A stretch of DNA of 64,000 nt from Arachis hypogaea (taxonomy: Eukaryota > Streptophyta > Magnoliopsida > Fabales > Fabaceae), in the NCBI RefSeq assembly GCF_003086295.3, contig NC_092055.1, positions 126,085,484 through 126,149,483 on the forward strand. Direction: 5' to 3'. Below the pieces are notes generated by a model. The model did no database searches and was not told the origin of the DNA. It was given only the letters and a program-made list of their open reading frames with translations. Below are positions 33,700 to 45,378 of this stretch, piece after piece; the first letter of the stretch is position 1, and each line of letters starts with the position of its first letter. A program made the position numbers and the translations under genes.

Positions 33700-34238
33700 A
33701 GGTAAAAACGACAGCTAAAAACGCCATTTTAAACGAAAATGGTGCCATTATATCCTGGTAAAAACGGCAGTTAAAAAATGCCATTTTAAACGAAAATGGT
33801 GTCATTATATCCTGGTAAAAACGACAGTTAAAAAATGCCATTTTAAATGAAAAGGATGCCATTAAATACAGGTAAAAACGGCGGTTATAAACGCCATTTT
33901 AAACAAGAAGGATGCCATTAAACCCAGGTAAAAATGGCGGTTAGAAACGCCATTTTAAACGAGAAGATGCCATTAAACCCAGGTAAAAACGGCGGTTACA
34001 AACCGCCATTATAAACACCAACAAACCGCCATTTTATTTGGTTAAAACCGCTGTTTTAACCGCCAAAAAACCGCCGTATTATCCACTGGTTATTACGGCG
34101 GTTTTCTGAAAACCGCCGTAATAACCAGAATGACGCCCAGAATTCCGGCGTTTCTTGAGGGCGCCATTTTCGGTAATAATGACGGTTGTAACCGCCGTAA
34201 TTACCTTAAAAAACCGCCATTTTAACCTTTTTTTTTTT
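33700..34238. repeat. Right subterminal repeats of the CACTA element
   Basis: Five or six tandem units of about 60 bp (GGTAAAAACGGCGGTTA, then AACGCCATTTTAAACG) grade into denser GGCGGTTTT/AACCGCC inverted units up to the terminal repeat. Confidence 0.9.
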
Positions 34239-34261
34239 GTAGTGACAGACCCGAATACCGC

Positions 34262-34763
34262 AAATTATCACTTCGTATTTATATTTATGTGTCAATAATT
34301 TGGTTTGAGTATAATGATTACTCATTTAGAATTTTCTAAAGAGATTTTGTTAAGATAAAATAATATCATCAATTACTACTTTATATCTTGTTAAAAATTT
34401 AATTAGAATAAAGTGATAATTTAATTTTATAATTTTATTATATTATATTTTTTTTTGTAAAGTATTTAATATTCTTTTTGTGAATTGAATAAATTTTGCG
34501 CTTTCACTTTTACTCCTTATTTTTTAATATGGATTGGAGTGAGATACCAAATACTACATAATTTGCTAACAAGCATACATTGTTATTTATGATTTTTATG
34601 AGAAACCGATATTCATGTTCCACTATCACATGTTATCTTATCCTTTGACATCTCAGGCAAGAAATGATTGACTGCTAGGTAAAGATTTAGGCTACTTATG
34701 TATTAGGTCTACATACCTATTCCAAACAAATTTATTATGCTAACAATCAAATATATTAATTTT
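34262..34763. other. AT-rich flank of the Pack-MULE
   Basis: No gene, repeat or splice signal that I can support. Confidence 0.5.
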
Positions 34764-35069
34764 AGGTAAAGTATGTTTTTTGTCTTTAATATTTGTAATT
34801 TTTTTTAAAAATATTCTTAATGTTTAAATTATTTAGTTTTGTCTTTAACATTTGAGATTTATATTAAAATTACCCTTAAATGTTAGCTCTATTTGAAATG
34901 TTAGAAACAAAATTAAAAATATTTATGAATAATTTTGAAATAAATCAAAAATATTAAAAGACAAAATTAAATAAATAAAAAATATTAAAAATAAAATTAA
35001 ATAAAATTAAATATTAGAATTATTTTTAAGAAAATTACAAATCTTAAAAATAAAAAATATACTTTATCT
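34764..35069. mobile_element. Mutator-type MITE
   Basis: 306 bp. The left arm, AGGTAAAGTATGTTTTTTG, and the right arm read in reverse, AGATAAAGTATATTTTTTA, pair over about 50 bp. It is flanked by a perfect 9-bp duplication ATTAATTTT (34755-34763 and 35070-35078). No coding capacity. Confidence 0.85.
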
Positions 35070-35078
35070 ATTAATTTT

Positions 35079-35680
35079 TATCCCAATTATATATTTTTAG
35101 ACCCTCATTGTTTTTTACAATGTCTTTCTAACTCTTCTTTGTATTCATCACCATCGCTCTTATCACCATTCTCAAATTCCCCTCCTCACCCCACTAAATC
35201 TTTGTCCACCAACCTGTTCCAAGGGCATAGCACCAAAGGCTCTATTGGCATCTACTTTAAATATATATTATTTTTAAAGACATAAAAGAAATCAAATACC
35301 ACAATTTTTTATTAAAAAATTAAAAAAAATTAAGAAAATAAATTAAGACTCTTAATAATTTGCAAATTATTCTGAAAAAGGATATGGAAAAATAGCCGCC
35401 TTGTAGCTTTTTTTTCTTTGTTCTTTTTTTTTTAATTTTATTTGTTGAATTTGAAAAATATTTCATTATTTATTATGACGACAAAATTTAGTTGATTGAT
35501 TAAGAATTGATTCTAATTTATAGTGTGATTATTTGTATTATAAAGTTTTAGGATTGGCATTAATATATATGATAATTTGATTTGATTTGAAAAGAATCAG
35601 CTATTAAGAGTAAGATATGAAAGAGATTGCTGCTGCTAAATAGAAAATAAAGCACGCATGACAATTATGAAAGAGATTGG
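35079..35680. other. AT-rich sequence before the retrotransposon dimer
   Basis: No gene seen. Its right edge carries the left copy of the dimer target duplication, ATATC, at 35681-35685. Confidence 0.5.
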
Positions 35681-35685
35681 ATATC

Positions 35686-37220
35686 TGGTGCATGAAATTA
35701 CAATCACACTTTTGCAATTCCGCACAACTAACCAACAAGTGCACTGGGTCGTCCAAGTAATACCTTACGTGAGTAAGGGTCGATCCCACGGAGATTGTCG
35801 GCTTGAAGCAAGCTATGGTTATCTTGTGACTCTTAGTCAGGATATCAATAATTCTCAGATTTAATTGTAAAAAGTAAAAGAACATGAAATAAATACTTGT
35901 TATGTAGTAATGAAGAACGGGTTGAGGCTTTGGAGATGCTTTGTCTTCTGAATCTCTGCTTTCCTACTATCTTCTTCTTCATACACGCAAGACTCCTTCC
36001 ATGGCAAGCTTTATGTTGGGCATCACCGTTGTCAATGGCTACATCCCGTCCTCTCAGTGAAAATGTTCCAAATGCGCTGTCACCGCACAGCTAATCATCT
36101 GTCGGTTCTCGATCATGTCGGAATAGGATCCATTGATCCTTTTGCGTCTGTCACTATGCCCAACACTCGCGAGTTTGAAGCTTGTCACAGTCATTCCTTC
36201 CCAGATCCTACTCAGAATACCACAGACAAGGTTTAGACGTTCCGGATCTCAGGAATGACCGCCAATGATTCTAGCTTATACCACGAAGACTCTGATTTGA
36301 ATCATGAGGCTAAGAGATATGCATTCAATCTAAGGTAGAACGGAGGTGGTTGTCATGCACGCGTTCATAGGTGAGAATGATGATGAGTGTCACGGATCAT
36401 CACATTCATCAAGTTGAAGTGCGAATGAATATCTTAGAATGGAAGCAAGCGTAATAGAATGGAAAACAGTAGTAATTGCATTAATTCATGAAGAACAGCA
36501 GAGCTCCTCACCCCCAACAATGAGGTTTAGAGACTCATGCCGTAGAGAACACAACAAGAAACGTGTAAAGTGTCATGAGGTACAATATGAATCACTGAGA
36601 GTAGTATTTATAGTAAACTAGTGACCTAGGGTTACAGAAAATGAGTAAGCTAGGGTGTTTATTGTAAAATTCCACTTCCGGGGCCCACTTGGTGTGTGCT
36701 TGGGCTGAGCATTGAAGCTTTCATGTGTAGAGACATTTATTGGAGTTAAACGCCAGCTTTTATGCCAGTTTGGGCGTTTAACTCCAGCTTTTGTGCCAGT
36801 TCTGGAGTTAAACGCCAGAATTCTTGAGCTGACTTGGAACGCCTATTTGAGCCATCAAATCTCAGGTAAAGTATGGACTATTATATATTGATGGAAAGCC
36901 CAGGATGTCTACTTTCCAACTCAATTGAGAGCGTGCCAATTGAGCTTCTGTAGCTCCAGAAAATCCACTTTGAGTGCAGGGAGGTCAGAATCCAACAGCA
37001 TCTACAGTCCTTTTTCAGCCTCTGAATCAGATTTTTGCTCAGGTCCCTCAATTTCAGCCAGAAAATACCTGAAATCACAGAAAAACACACAAACTCATAG
37101 TAAAGCCCAGAAAAGTGATTTTTATTTAAAAACTAATAAAAACATAATAAATACTAACTAAAATGTACTAAAAACATACTAAAAACAATGCCAAAAAGGG
37201 TATAAATTATCCGCTCATCA
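35686..37220 (-). repeat. LTR A (3' LTR of E2)
   Basis: 1535 bp. It has an extra ~11 bp near 37141-37152 not present in LTRs B and C. The palindrome-like array lies near 36735-36840. Its terminal GTGCATGAAATT differs from LTR C (GTGCACGAAATT) by a CpG-type C-to-T change. Confidence 0.92.
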
Positions 37221-38519
37221 CAACACCAAACTTAACTTGTTGCTTGTCCCCAAGCAACTAAAAATCAAATAGGATAAAAAGAAGAGAATATACAATGAAT
37301 TCCAAAAACATCTATGAAGATCAGTATTAATTAGATGAGCGGGCTTTTAGCTTTTTGCCTCTGAACAGTTTTGGCATCTCACTTTATCCTTTGAAGTTCA
37401 GAATGATTGGCTTCGATAGGAACTCAGAATCCAGATAGTGTTATTGATTCTCCTAGTTAAGTATGTTGATTCTTGAACACAACTACTTTATGAGTCTTGG
37501 CCGTGACCCTAAGCACTTTGTTTTCCAGTATTACCACCGGATACATAAATGCCACAGACACATAACTGGGTGAACCTTTTCAGATTGTGACTCAGCTTTG
37601 CTAGAGTCCCCAATTAGAGGTGTCCAGAGCTCTTAAGCACACTCTTTTTGCATTGGATCACGACTTTAACCGCTCAGTCTCAAGTTTTCACTTGACACCT
37701 TCACACCACAAGCACATGGTTAGGGACAGCTTGGTTTAGCCTGCTTAGGCCAGGATTTTATTCCTGTGGGCCCTCCTATCCACTGATGCTCAAAGTCTTG
37801 GATCCTTTTTATCACCCTTGCCTTTTGGTTTAAAGGGGTATTGGCTTTTTCTGCTTGCTTTTCTCTTTCTCTTTTTTTTTTTTTTGCAAGCCTTCTATTC
37901 ACTGCTTTTTCTTGCTTCAAGAATCAATTTTATGATTTTTCAGATTATCAAATAACATTTCTCCTTTTTCTTTCATTCTTTCAGGAGCCAACAATTTTAA
38001 TATTCATAAACAATCAAATTCAAAAATATGCACTGTTCAAGCATTCATTCAGAAAGACAATAGTATTGCCACCACATCAAAATAATTAAACTGTTTTAAA
38101 ATTCAAAATTCATGTATTTCTTTTTCTTTTTCAATTAAGAACATTTTCTTTTTAAGAAAGGTGATGGATTCATAAGACATTCATAGCTTTAAGACATAAA
38201 CTTTAATTTTATTGATTATGGAATAAAAATAAGACTCAAAAATAAATATAAAGGCAGACCCATAATAATAGAAGACAGAAAATTAAAAGCAGAAAAATAA
38301 ATGACTCTTAAAATAGACTCTTAATAATAAAGGTTATCACAGAGTTAGGACTCAACAACCTTGATTTTGAGAAGTGGATGCTCCCTCTTTTTGTGGGGTG
38401 CTTGGTCCTTCAAGGGAAAGCTTTTGGCGCTTCAGCTCCTGTAGCTCACGCCCCTGCTTCTCCAGTTCCTTCAGCAGCTTGCAAAGTATGCAGTTTTGAT
38501 TCTGCTATTCTTCCTTAAG
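37221..38519 (-). other. E2 polypurine region and 3' noncoding region
   Basis: On the - strand, GCTTGGGGACAAGCAACAAG then TTAAGTTTGGTGTTG abuts LTR A (37221-37256). The rest corresponds to 16330-17457 of E1. Positions 37800-37856 are the source-like copy of the 57-bp piece found inverted in integrase. No gene. Confidence 0.8.
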
Positions 38520-39479
38520 TTATTCCATAGCTTCCTGTAGCTTGGTAACAGATGCTTCTAAGCGGGTCCAGTAGTCAATTTCAAGAATTTCTGGGAGGAA
38601 CTCCTGCGCCCTCTTTTTGATGGAGTTGTCTTGCACTTGTCTTTCCATTGACTTCTTGGTGATTGGATGTTCAATTGGGATGAATTCATCTACTCCCATC
38701 CTCACCCCAGCATATTTACATAGCAGAGAAATTAAGCTTGGGTAGGCCAGTTTGGCTTCAATGGAGTTCTTGTTTGCAATTGTGTAAATCTCACAAGAAA
38801 TCAGATGATGAATCTCCACTTCTTTTCCAAGCATAATACAATGAATCATCACTGCTCTTTTGACAGTGACCTCAGAGCGGTTGCTAGTAGGCAATATAGA
38901 ACGTCCAATGAAGTCTAGCCAGCCTCTTGCAACTGGTTTGAGATCTCCTCTCTTGAGTTGGTTTGGGACACCTTTGGAATTGGTTATCCACTTAGTTCCA
39001 GGGAGGCATATGTCCTCTAGAACTTGATCCAACCTATCTACTCTCACCATTCTCCTATTAAAGGATTCAGGATCATCTTGTAGTTGAGGTAGTTTGAAGA
39101 CCTCTCTTATTTTGTCCAGATGGAAGTAAATAATTCTTCCTCTGACCATGGTTCTGTAGGTATGAAAGGCGATTCCAGTCATTCTTTGCTTATCTGTCAG
39201 CCACAGATTTGAGTAGAATTCCTGAACCATATTTCTTCCAACATTTGTCTCAGGATTGGCTAGAATTTCCCATCCTCTGTTTCGAATTTGCTCTTGGATC
39301 TCCGGATGTTCATCCTCTTTCAGATTGAATTTAACTTCCGGGATCACTGACCTCAGACCCATTATTTTGTAGTAATGTTTTGCATGTTCCTTGGTTAGGA
39401 ACCTCTCTTGATTCCTAAGACTCTTTGGAGTATTCTCTTTCTTACCTCTTGATTTGGTTTGTTTTCCCTTAGGTGCCAT
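38520..39479 (-). pseudogene. E2 envelope-like ORF, open but C-terminally truncated
   Basis: Best preserved copy of the Athila-type third ORF, 319 codons from MAPKGKQTKSRGKKENTPKS. I prefer this start because it is shared by all three copies; an upstream ATG at 39548 would add 23 residues that are just the translation of the AAGTTTGGTGTG module. The Transposase_32-like block is LKPVARGWLDFIGRSILPTS, VTVKRAVMIHCIMLGKEVEI and SLISLLCKYAGVRMGVDEF. It ends with a coiled-coil-like VTKLQEAME and TAA, where E1 continues DQLKEE. That TAA replaces a CAA codon and is shared with E3, so about 50 residues of the tail are lost in both. There is no signal peptide or transmembrane segment. Function unknown. 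Confidence 0.82.
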
Positions 39480-39514
39480 GATCTTGATGAGTCTTAGCTC
39501 AGTGATCACGGAAA

Positions 39515-39550
39515 AGCACACCAAACTTAGAGGTTTACTTGCCCTCAAGC
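39515..39550 (-). promoter_or_regulatory. E2 internal copy of the polypurine/LTR-junction module
   Basis: On the - strand, GCTTGAGGGCAAGTAAACCT then CTAAGTTTGGTGTG, just upstream of the MAPKGK start. It matches the arrangement at 15130-15162 in E1. Confidence 0.6.
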
Positions 39551-39884
39551 AAAAGAAAGGAAAGGGGAGAGAGAGGAGAAGAGGTAAATTCGAATGGTGT
39601 AGAGGAGGGGATGTCCGAAACTATTTTTATAGGAAGAGGGGATGGCTTTCGAAAAATTTGAGAGAGATATGAAAAGATATGCAAAAGAATTTGAGAAGAT
39701 ATTTGAGTTTTTGAAGAAGATTTGGAAAGAATTTGAAAGAAATTTGAAAAATAATTTAGAAAATTATTGAATGCTGAAAATTGAGGTTGAATGATGAAAG
39801 TTTGAAACATGTTTATGCAGAAAATTATGAGTCAAAACATAAAAATTTGAAGTTGGAAACAAAATCTCCTCCTCCTGCCTTTCT

Positions 39885-40145
39885 GGCATTAAACGCCCAG
39901 TTGTTGGCCATTATGGGCGTTTAACGCCCAGCCAGGTACCCTGGTTGGCGTTAAACGCTAGAAACTCCTTTATCACTGGGCGTTTTGCTGAACGCACAGG
40001 ATACTACAATTCTGGCGTTAAACGCTCAGAATGGTACCCATTAACGCCCAAAATGGTACCTTTACTGGCGTTAAACGCCCAGAATGATACCCATTCTGGT
40101 GTTTAAAGCCCAAAATGCCCCTTACTGGCGTTTTCTTGCCAGCAA
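39885..40145 (-). repeat. E2 post-pol palindrome array
   Basis: About nine GGCGTTTAACGCC-type units with variants, including degenerate ones. E3 has a shorter array at 50390-50570, so copy number differs between otherwise near-identical units. Confidence 0.9.
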
Positions 40146-40782
40146 GCTCCTTTTCTCTGCTTTTTGCACTGAATCCTTCTGTAACTCTGTGAATTCCTTC
40201 ATTTTTGATGATTAACCTTTAATGAAAATGTATACCAAGCCTCTACAAGTATTAATTAAAAATAAATAACTTGCTAATGGCTGGGTTGCCTCCCAGCAAG
40301 CACTTCTTTATTGTCTTTAGCTGGACCTTTACTGAGCTTCATTCAAGCCTCAGTTTTGAGCATTCTTGCTCAAAATTGCCTTCAAGATAATGTTTGATTC
40401 TCTGTCCATTGACAATGAATTTTTTTTCAGAATCAATATCTTGAAGCTCAACATATCCATATGGTGACACTCCTGTAATCACATATGGTCCCCTCAGTCG
40501 GGATTTTAATTTCCCAGGGAATAATCTGAGCCTAGAGTTGAATAGTAGAAATTTTTATCCTGGCTTAAAGACTCTGGATGACAATTTCTTGTCATGCCAC
40601 TTTTTTGCTTTTTCCTTATAAATTTTTGCATTTTCAAAAGCATTGAGTCTGAACTCTTCCAGCTCATTTAGCTGGAGCAATCTTTTCTCACTAGCTAACT
40701 TAGCATCCATGTTTAGGAATCTGGTTGCCCAGTAGACTTTATGTTCCAGTTCCACGGGCAGATGACAAGCTTTGCCATACAC

Positions 40783-40839
40783 AAGCAGAAAAAGCCAATA
40801 CCCCTTTAAACTAAAAGGCAAGGGTGATAAAAAGGATCC
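40783..40839 (-). repeat. 57-bp in-frame insertion in E2 integrase, inverted copy of the element's own 3' region
   Basis: It splits PYQL from VYGKACHLP with 19 extra residues ([19 protein letters not shown]). Its coding-strand sequence equals the + strand at 37800-37856 with one mismatch, so relative to the element it is inverted. Both copies are bordered by CTT and GCTT. Confidence 0.93.
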
Positions 40840-43800
40840 AAGCTGATATGGAGAGGTTCCTATAGGAGTCTTGAATGCTGTTCTGTATGCCCACAGAGCA
40901 TCATCCAAGCTCTTTGCCCAATCCTTTCTACGGGCAATTACAGTCCGTTCCAGGATTCTCTTTAGTTCTCTATTAGAGACTTCAGCCTGCCCATTTGTCT
41001 GTGGATGATATGGAGTTGCTACTTTGTGGCTAATTCCATATCGCACCATAGCAGAGTAAAGCTGTTTATTGCAGAAATGGGTTCCCCCATCACTAATTAG
41101 TACTCTGGGAACACCAAATCTGCTGAAAATATGTTTCTGGAGGAACTTCAGCACAATCTTGGTATCATTAGTGGGTGTGGCAACTGCTTCCACCCATTTA
41201 GATACGTAGTCTACTGCCACCAGAATGTAAGTGTTTGAGTATGATGGTGGGAAAGGACCCATGAAGTCAATACCCCATACATCAAACAACTCGATCTCTA
41301 GGATCCCTTGTTGAGGCATGGCATAACCATGAGGCAAGTTACCAGCTCTTTGGCAACTGTCACAGTTACGCATAAACTCTCGGGCATCTCTATAGAGAGT
41401 AGGCCAATAGAAGCCACATTGGAGGACTATAGTGGCTGTTCGCTCACTTCCGAAATGTCCTCCATACTGTGATCCATGGCAATGCCACAGGATCTTCTGT
41501 GCCTCCTCTCTAGGGACGCATCTGCGGATCATTCCGTCAGCGCATCTCTTAAAGAGATATGGTTCATCCCATAAGTAATACTTTGCACCAGAAATTAGTT
41601 TTTTCTTTTGCATCCTGCTGTACTCCTGGGGTATGAACCTCACAGCTTTATAATTTGCAATGTCTGCAAACCATGGTGCCTCCTGAATGGCAAAGAGTTT
41701 CTCATTCGAAAAGGTCTCAGAGATCTCAGTGGAAGGGAGGGACGCCCCAGCCACTGGTTCTAACCGGGACAGGTGATCAGCTACCTGGTTCTCTGTCCCT
41801 TTTCTGTCTCTTATTTCTATATCAAACTCTTGCAGAAGCAACACCCATCTTATGAGCCTGGGTTTTGAATCCTACTTTGTGAGTAGATATTTAAGAGCAG
41901 CATGGTCAGTGTACACAATCACTTTTGATCCTACTAAATAGGATCTAAACTTGTCAATGGCATAAACCACTGCAAGCAGCTCTTTTTCTGTGGTTGTGTA
42001 ATTCTTCTGTGCGTCATTTAAAACATGACTGGCATAGTAAATAACGTGCAGAAGCTTGTTATGCCTTTGTCCCAACACTGCACCAATGGCATGGTCACTG
42101 GCATCACACATTAATTCGAATGGTAATGTCCAGTCAGGTGCAGAGATGACTGGTGCTGTGACCAGCTTGGCTTTCATGGTTTCAAACACCTGCAAACACT
42201 CTGTGTCAAACACAAATGGCGTGTCAGCAGCTAGCAGGTTGCTTAGAGGTTTTGCAATTTTTGAAAAATCCTTTATGAACCTCCTATAGAATCCTGCATG
42301 CCCCAGAAAGCTTCTGATTGCCTTAACATTGGCAGGTGGTGGTAATTTCTCAATTACCTCTACCTTGGCTTGATCTACCTCTATTCCCTTGCTTGAAATT
42401 TTGTGCCCAAGGACAATTCCTTCAGTCACCATAAAGTGACATTTTTCCCAATTTAAGACCAGGTTAGTCTCTTGGCACCTTTTTAAGACAAGTGCTAGAT
42501 GATCAAGACAGGAGCTAAATGAGTCTCCAAATACTGAGAAGTCATCCATGAAGACTTCTAGGAACTTCTCTACCATATCAGAGAAGATAGAGAGCATGCA
42601 CCTCTGAAAGGTTGCAGGTGCATTGCACAGACCAAAATGCATTCTTCTGTAAGCAAATACTCCAGATGGACATGTGAATGCTATTTTCTCTTGGTCTTGA
42701 GGATCCACTGCAATTTGGTTGTAGCCTGAATAGCCATCCAAAAAGCAGTAATATTCATGGCCTGCTAGTCTCTCTAGCATCTGGTCTATGAATGGTAAAG
42801 GAAAATGATCCTTTTCTGGTGGCTGTATTGAGCCTTCTGTAGTCAATACACATACGCCACCCTGTAACTGTTCTTGTGGGAACCAGTTCGTTCTTTTCAT
42901 TATGAACCACTGTTATGCCTCCCTTCTTGGGGACAACTTGGACAGGGCTCACCCAGGGGCTATCAGAAATAGGATAAATAATCCCAGCCTCTAGTAACTT
43001 AGTGACCTCTTTCTGCACCACTTCCTTCATGGCTGGATTTAGCTGCCTCTGTGGTTGAACCACTGGCTTAGCATCATCCTCCAATAGGATCTTGTGCATA
43101 CATCTTGCTGGGCTAATGCCCTTAAGATCACTTATGGACCACCCAAGAGCTGTCTTGTGTGTCTTTAGCACTTGAATTAGTGCTTTCTCTTCCTGTGGAT
43201 TTAAAGCAGAGCTTATGATCACTGAAAAAGTGTCACCCTCTCCCAGAAATGCATATTTCAGGGATGGTGGTAGTGGTTTGAGCTCGGATTTAGGAGGTTT
43301 CTCCTCTTCCTGAGGGATCTTCAGAGGTTCTTTTATTTCCTCTGATTCCTCCAGATCAGGCTGAACATATTTAAAGATGTCCTCTAGCTCTGATTCAAGA
43401 CTTTAAGTCATATTGATCTCTTCCACCAAAGAGTCAATAATATCAGTGCTCATGCAGTCATTTGTTGTGTTTGGATGCTACATAACTTTGACAGCATTTA
43501 ACTTGAACTCATCCTCATTGACTCTCAGGGTCACTTCCCCTTTTTGTACATCAATAAGAGTTCATCCAGTTGCTAGGAAAGGTCTTCCTAGAATGAGAGT
43601 TGCACACTTGTGCTCCTCAATTTCTAGCACTACAAAGTCAGTGGGAAAGGCAAATGGCCCAACCTTGACAATCATGTCCTCAATGATGCCTGATGGGTAT
43701 TTAATGGAGCCATCATCAAGTTGAAGACATATTCGGGTTGGTTTGACTTCTTCAGTCAAGCCAAGCTTTCTAAAAGTAGATGCAGGTATTAGGTTAATAC

Positions 43801-44227
43801 TTGCTCCAAGGTCACATAGGGCTGTCTTGGTACAAGCACCCTCTAATGTGCATGGTATCATAAAGCTTCCTGGATCTTGAAGTTTCTCTGGTAAGCTTTT
43901 CAGAATGACTGCACTGCATTCTTCAGTGAGAAACACTTTTTCAGTTTCTCTCCAATCCTTCTTATGACTTAAGATCTCTTTCATGAACTTAGCATAAGAG
44001 GGTATTTGCTCAAGTGCCTCTGCAAACGGAATCTTTATTTCAAGAGTCCTGAGATAGTCTGCAAAGCGGGCAAATTGTTTATCCTGTTCCGCTTGGCGGA
44101 GCTTCTGAGGATAAGGCATCTTGGCTTTATATTCTTCAACCTTAGTTACTGCAGGTTTATTCCCTATAGAAGTGGTTGGAGAAGCCTTCTTATAGGGGTT
44201 ACTATCAGCACTTGCAGATGTCTGATC

Positions 44228-44380
44228 TCTCATTAGCGTTTGAACGCCAGGAGGGGGCTGAATGGGCGTTTAACGCCAGGTTCTCACTCTTTTTTGGTGT
44301 TTGAACGCCAGATTTGGGCATCCATTAGGCGTTTAACGCCAGTTCCCCCCCCCTTTCTGGCGTTTGAACGCTAGAGTTGT
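44228..44380 (-). repeat. E2 palindrome array in the gag-pol coding region
   Basis: About six GGCGTTTGAACGCC/GGCGTTTAACGCC units in the position matching 10152-10363 of E1. Confidence 0.88.
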
Positions 44381-45378
44381 TCCTCTCTGGGCTCTTAATG
44401 TCCTCAGAGGGATTTTGGGTAGTGGTTTGGTCATCCTCTGTCATTTGTTCCTTTCTTGACTTTTTGCTACTTTGAGCTGAGTTATTCAATGTCTTCCGCT
44501 CCTTAGTTGGACAGCTTGGCATTCTTCTGTTATCTGTTTAGATAGCTGCTATCTTGTCTGATTCAATTGTGCTTCTATATTCTTGTTAGCATTTTTAGTG
44601 TCTTGGAGCATCTCTTTGAATTCTGCTAATTGTTTTGTCATAATAGGTAATTGCTGATTAAGTTCAACAATCTGTTCTTGAGGATTAGGATCAGTAGTTA
44701 CTATCATAGCCTTTTCTTTTATAGAGGACTCACTGTTTGAGTACAGATGTTGATTTCTAGCAACTATATCTATGAGCTCTTGAGCTTCTTCAATTATTTT
44801 TCTCATGTGTATAGATCCACCAGCTGAGTGGTCTAGAGACATCTGAGCTTTTTCTGTAAGCCCATAGTAGAAGATGTCTAACTGTACCTACTCTGAAAAC
44901 ATTTCAGAAAGGCATTTTCTCAGCATCCCTCTGTACCTCTCCCAGGCATTATAAAGGGATTCATGATCCTCTTGTTTAAAGCCTTGGATGTCCAGCCTTA
45001 GCTGTGTCATCCTTCTTGGAGGGTAAAATTGATTCAGGAATTTGTCTGTTAATTGTCTCCATGTTTTTATGCTTGATGTGGGTTGGTTATTTAACCACCT
45101 CTTAGCTTGATCTTTTACAGCAAATAGAAATAATAATAATCTGTAGACATCCTGATCCACTTTTTTATCTCGTACTATGCCAGAAACTCAGTAGGTTCTT
45201 CCTGTGAAAGACCAGAATACTGGCAATTTTGCTGCACCATGATAATGGGTTGAGGATTTAGCTCAAAGCTGCTTGCTTTGATGGGAGGTATACAGATGCT
45301 ACTCCCATATGCAGCTGTAATGGGGTTAGCATATGACCCCAGAGTCCTTCTGGACTGTTCACTTCCACTTATGTCCAT

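Larger units (their letters stand above)
25964..34244 (+). mobile_element. CACTA (En/Spm-type) element with captured genes
   Basis: Begins CACTACAAAAAAAAGGGTT and ends with the inverse, AACC followed by a T run and GTAGTG. It is flanked by a perfect 3-bp duplication, ACA (25961-25963 and 34245-34247). Both subterminal regions carry many GGCGGTTTT/AACCGCC motifs, as expected for binding of the element's TNP1-type protein. Contents in order on the + strand are a dUTPase fragment, LRR exons, and a TNP1-like gene. I find no TNP2 transposase, so it would be non-autonomous. It lies in the last bases of the Pack-MULE right inverted repeat. Confidence 0.9.
22129..34252. mobile_element. Pack-MULE (Mutator-like, non-autonomous), split by a CACTA element
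   Basis: The left end begins GGGTCTGTCTAAAATCAGC. The right end, read in reverse and skipping the CACTA insertion, begins GGGTCTGTCTTTAGTAAGC. Both continue with TTTTGAGCT at the same offset and a GCAC-AATA-like stretch near 45-50 bp. Flanks are GAGTATCGC (22120-22128) and GAATACCGC (34253-34261), a 9-bp duplication with two transitions, the size typical of Mutator-like elements. Without the CACTA insertion the element is about 3.8 kb. It carries parts of two unrelated genes, bZIP and DExH helicase, and no transposase. Confidence 0.72.
40339..45378 (-). pseudogene. gag-pol: E2 gag-pol
   Basis: Starts MDISGSEQSRRTLGSYANP at 45378 and ends at 40339. Gag lies at 44330-45378. Protease (CDLGASINLIPAS) is near 43800. 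Reverse transcriptase at 42000-43130 has YCFLDGYSGYNQIAVDPQ and FMDDFSVFGDSF. RNase H is at 41760-42130. Integrase has [42 protein letters not shown] and GQAEVSNRE (40555-41640). Breaks: TAG at 45175-45177, 44888-44890, 44549-44551 and 41872-41874; a frameshift near 44490; a TAA near 43403 and TGA near 43563, both shared with E3; a one-base insertion near 42815; and a TAA after FKPG at 40555. Three of the TAGs are CAG in E3. Integrase carries an in-frame 19-residue insertion. Catalytic residues of all domains are visible, but no full protein can be made. Confidence 0.92.

Noticed and set aside
35658..36094. Open frames in LTR A and their copies in LTRs B and C
   Set aside because: LTR sequence without domains; repeated only because the LTRs are repeated.
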